Assembly (NCBI RefSeq): GCF_030063455.1 | Contig: NZ_JASITB010000009.1 | Location: 62,001 to 126,000 of the forward strand | Length of the DNA stretch: 64,000 nucleotides | From: Cryobacterium sp. PH31-O1 | GTDB taxonomy: Bacteria > Actinomycetota > Actinomycetes > Actinomycetales > Microbacteriaceae | Reading direction: 5' to 3' | Shown here: piece after piece, positions 61,807 through 64,000 of the stretch | How positions within the stretch are numbered: position 1 is the stretch's first letter | Layout: the number at the start of each line of letters is the position of its first letter | Made by a program: the position numbers and the translations under genes | Notes under the pieces: generated by a model | The model's database searches: none | What the model was told of the DNA's origin: nothing | Seen by the model: the letters and a program-made list of their open reading frames with translations, nothing else

Positions 61807-63184
61807 GGCATCCGCTCTCACGGCACGTCCGACCACCGAACCGGTGCGTCGCCTGCGCCTGCCGCAGAAACTGCGCAACCTGGAGCTATTCCTGCTGCTG
61901 ATCGCCTGTTTCATCAACGCGAGCGCGGTCGTGCTCGTGCAATTGGGCGCCCTCGGTGAACTCGACCCCACTCTCGTTCTGCTCGGTGCCGGCCTGTCGG
62001 TGCTGGTGATCAGCCTGCACGTCGTGCTGCGGTTCGTCGCCCGTGACGCCGACCCCTTTATTTTACCGATTGCCACGGTGCTCAACGGCATCGGCATCGC
62101 CATGATCTACCGCATCGACATCGCCGATAAGGAGTCGGGCTGGGCGAGCGCTGCCGTGCGCCAGACGGTGTGGAGTGCCCTGGCCATTTTCTGCGCCATC
62201 GTCGTGCTGCTGGTCATCCGCAATCACCGTGTGCTGTTTCGCTACACTTACATCGCCGGCCTCGTCGGTGTGGTCCTGCTCTTTCTGCCGCTCGTTCCTG
62301 GCCTCGGGCAGGAGATCAGCGGCGCGCGGGTCTGGATCCGGGTCGGCAGTTTCGGCACCTTCCAGCCCGGTGAGATCGCCAAGATCGCCCTGGCCGTGTT
62401 CTTCGCCGGCTACCTCGTGCGCAACCGCGACAGCCTCTCCATGGTCGGCAAGAAGTTTCTCGGCGCCCGCTTTCCCCGGTTTCGGGACCTGGGCCCGATT
62501 CTCGTGGTCTGGGCCCTGTCAATGTCGGTCATCATCTTTCAGCGCGACCTTGGCACCGCCCTGCTCTACTTCGGCTTGTTCCTGGTCATGCTTTATTTGG
62601 CTACCGGCCGGCTCAGCTGGGTCATCATGGGCCTGGGTCTGTTCCTCGGCGGTGCCCTGGTCGCCAGCCAGACCCTCAATTACGTCAACGGCCGGTTCAC
62701 CAACTGGCTCGATGCGCTCAACCCGGCCGTGTACAACGCCGACGGAGGAAGTTTTCAGCTCGTTCAGGGTTTGTTTGGTCTGGCCAAGGGCGGTTTGCTT
62801 GGTACCGGTTGGGGCCAGGGCAGGCCAGAAATCACCCCTGTTCCGCAAAGTGATTACATCATTGCAAGTCTCGGAGAAGAGCTCGGCCTCGCTGGTATCT
62901 TCGCCATCTTGGCTCTATACCTGCTCTTCGTCGCCCGCGGTTTTCGCATCGGTTTTGCTGGCCAAGACGACTTCGGCAAGCTTCTCGCTGTCGGACTCGC
63001 CTTCGTGGTGGCCCTCCAGTGCTTCATCGTCATCGGCGGTGTCACCCGGGTCATCCCGCTGACCGGCCTGACCACCCCGTTCCTGGCTGCCGGCGGTTCT
63101 TCGCTCGTGGCCAACTGGATCATCGCGGCCCTGTTGCTGCGCCTTTCCGACACCGTGCGCAATCAACCCCGGCTGGTGGTCTAG
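61799..63184 (+). CDS. rodA: FtsW/RodA-type lipid II polymerase (RodA)
   Basis: A 461-residue SEDS protein with about ten membrane helices. The catalytic Asp region reads NADGGSFQLVQGLFGLAKGG. C-terminal GVTRVIPLTGLTTPFLAAGGSSL is the SEDS signature. The start is TTG 61799 inside the pstP stop. Being paired with pbpA and pstP it is the operon RodA, not the dcw FtsW. Confidence 0.93.
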   Translation: MSKASALTARPTTEPVRRLRLPQKLRNLELFLLLIACFINASAVVLVQLGALGELDPTLVLLGAGLSVLVISLHVVLRFVARDADPFILPIATVLNGIGIAMIYRIDIADKESGWASAAVRQTVWSALAIFCAIVVLLVIRNHRVLFRYTYIAGLVGVVLLFLPLVPGLGQEISGARVWIRVGSFGTFQPGEIAKIALAVFFAGYLVRNRDSLSMVGKKFLGARFPRFRDLGPILVVWALSMSVIIFQRDLGTALLYFGLFLVMLYLATGRLSWVIMGLGLFLGGALVASQTLNYVNGRFTNWLDALNPAVYNADGGSFQLVQGLFGLAKGGLLGTGWGQGRPEITPVPQSDYIIASLGEELGLAGIFAILALYLLFVARGFRIGFAGQDDFGKLLAVGLAFVVALQCFIVIGGVTRVIPLTGLTTPFLAAGGSSLVANWIIAALLLRLSDTVRNQPRLVV

Positions 63185-64000
63185 TGAACCGCGAACTCAA
63201 GCGCGTCAGCATCGTTGTGATGCTGATGTTCGCCGCCCTGCTCAGCTCGACATCGATCGTGCAGGCCTTTCAGGCCGACAACCTCTCGGCCGACCCGCGA
63301 AACACCCGCACGCTGTACGACAGCTATCAGGTCGAGCGCGGTGCCATTCTCGTGGCCGGTGAACCGATCGCACAGTCGATGCCGGCCGACGACGACTTCA
63401 AATTTCTGCGCACCTATACCAACCCAGAACTGTACGCACCGATCACCGGATATTTCCCGGTCAACGGCGAACCCACCGGCCTCGAATTCGCTCTCAACGC
63501 CGAGCTGACCGGAACTTCCAACTCGCAGTTCTTCGACAAGATCAGCGCAGTTGTCACCGGCCAGGACCCGAAGGGCGCCGCCGCCGAGGTCACCATCGAT
63601 CCCGTGGCCCAGCAGGCTGCGTGGGATGCCCTGGGCGAGTACACCGGATCTGTGGTCGTCACCGAGCCGGCGACCGGTCGCATCCTGGCGATGGTATCTA
63701 AGCCGAGCTTCAATCCGAACCTACTCACGGTGCACAACAACGCCGAGGTCACCACGACTTACGAGGCCCTACTCGCCAACGAGAACGACCCCTTGATCAA
63801 CCGGGCGATCAATTCGCTCAACCCTCCCGGGTCGGTGTTCAAGCTCGTCGTCACGACGGCCGCACTCGAATCGGGCAAGTACACCCCGGAGAGCACTTTT
63901 CCAAACCTGGATGTTTACGTGGCACCGGGAACGACGAGCAGGATTGAGAACTCCAGCGGCGGAACCTGCGGGGCCGGAGAAACGGTCACCCTCGCGACCG
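63184..64000 (+). CDS. pbpA: Class B penicillin-binding protein PbpA, 3' end beyond window
   Basis: The first 272 residues are present. The start is GTG 63184, overlapping the rodA stop (TAGTG). One N-terminal helix (VVMLMFAALLSSTSIVQAF) is followed by the dimerisation region (LYDSYQVERGAILVAGEPI). The transpeptidase domain begins near residue 150; the active-site Ser is in PPGSVFKLV (SxxK). The remaining motifs are beyond the edge. Confidence 0.93.
   Translation, partial: MNRELKRVSIVVMLMFAALLSSTSIVQAFQADNLSADPRNTRTLYDSYQVERGAILVAGEPIAQSMPADDDFKFLRTYTNPELYAPITGYFPVNGEPTGLEFALNAELTGTSNSQFFDKISAVVTGQDPKGAAAEVTIDPVAQQAAWDALGEYTGSVVVTEPATGRILAMVSKPSFNPNLLTVHNNAEVTTTYEALLANENDPLINRAINSLNPPGSVFKLVVTTAALESGKYTPESTFPNLDVYVAPGTTSRIENSSGGTCGAGETVTLAT

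Overview
The window is high-GC actinobacterial chromosome. The best guess is a member of the Micrococcales, probably Microbacteriaceae (inference). It carries NucS-type mismatch repair, an fhaA-fhaB-pstP-rodA-pbpA cell-wall signalling operon, many GTG and TTG starts, stop/start overlaps of the ATGA type, and a striking excess of the octamer GCGGATGC on both strands. Apart from repeat elements no mobile genes are visible: no transposase, integrase or phage gene was found. The window looks like chromosome arm rich in catabolic and uptake operons, ending in a conserved housekeeping cluster.

Layout. 1-6.3 kb (minus strand): IclR regulator, cytochrome P450, two PEP-synthase-like subunits, a short-chain dehydrogenase and a [2Fe-2S] ferredoxin cut by the window edge. 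This matches the order J-I-H-G-F of the Corynebacterium p-cresol (cre) cluster, in which the phenol is phosphorylated before P450 oxidation of the methyl group. 6.4-10.4 kb: ferric-iron ABC transporter with an IdeR/DtxR-like box. 10.4-16 kb: a 10-bp tandem repeat, an MFS transporter, nucS, an aldo/keto reductase, a HAD phosphatase and a FAD amine oxidase-like protein. 16.3-18.6 kb: the formaldehyde-fixing ribulose-monophosphate pair hps-phi, divergent from an unusual HATPase-LuxR regulator with a 21-bp-spaced direct repeat between them. 18.6-20.4 kb: TPP riboswitch and thiC.

20.4-30.1 kb (minus strand): a glucan-uptake locus made of a LacI regulator, a secreted glycoside hydrolase of the GH144/glycoamylase type, an Opp-type binding protein, two permeases, a fused double ATPase and an intracellular GH1 beta-glucosidase. 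Identical 14-bp LacI-type operators precede the hydrolase and the binding protein. 30.4-43 kb: a small membrane protein, a SARP-type regulator, a response regulator and histidine kinase. These are followed on the other strand by a 1955-residue animal-type heme peroxidase with RTX calcium repeats, a CotA-like multicopper oxidase and a membrane-anchored lipoprotein. That set is a plausible extracellular metal (Mn) or phenol oxidation system.

43-49 kb: TetR with two perfect operator palindromes, acyl-CoA dehydrogenase, acyl-CoA synthetase and a UvrA-like ABC protein. 49-58.6 kb: two MFS transporters, a zinc-ribbon protein, LysR with divergent mmsB-mmsA (valine/3-hydroxyisobutyrate degradation), an EI24 membrane protein and a cytochrome b561-like protein. 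58.8 kb: tRNA-Leu(CAG). 59.2-64 kb: fhaA, fhaB, pstP, rodA and the start of pbpA.

Four copies of a GC-rich element of about 72 bp with nested palindromes lie between genes from 16 to 43 kb, and a short relative sits between phi and hps. This is the clearest undescribed-looking repeat. The most interesting systems are the cre-like phosphorylation/P450 cluster, the peroxidase-multicopper oxidase operon and the glucan locus.
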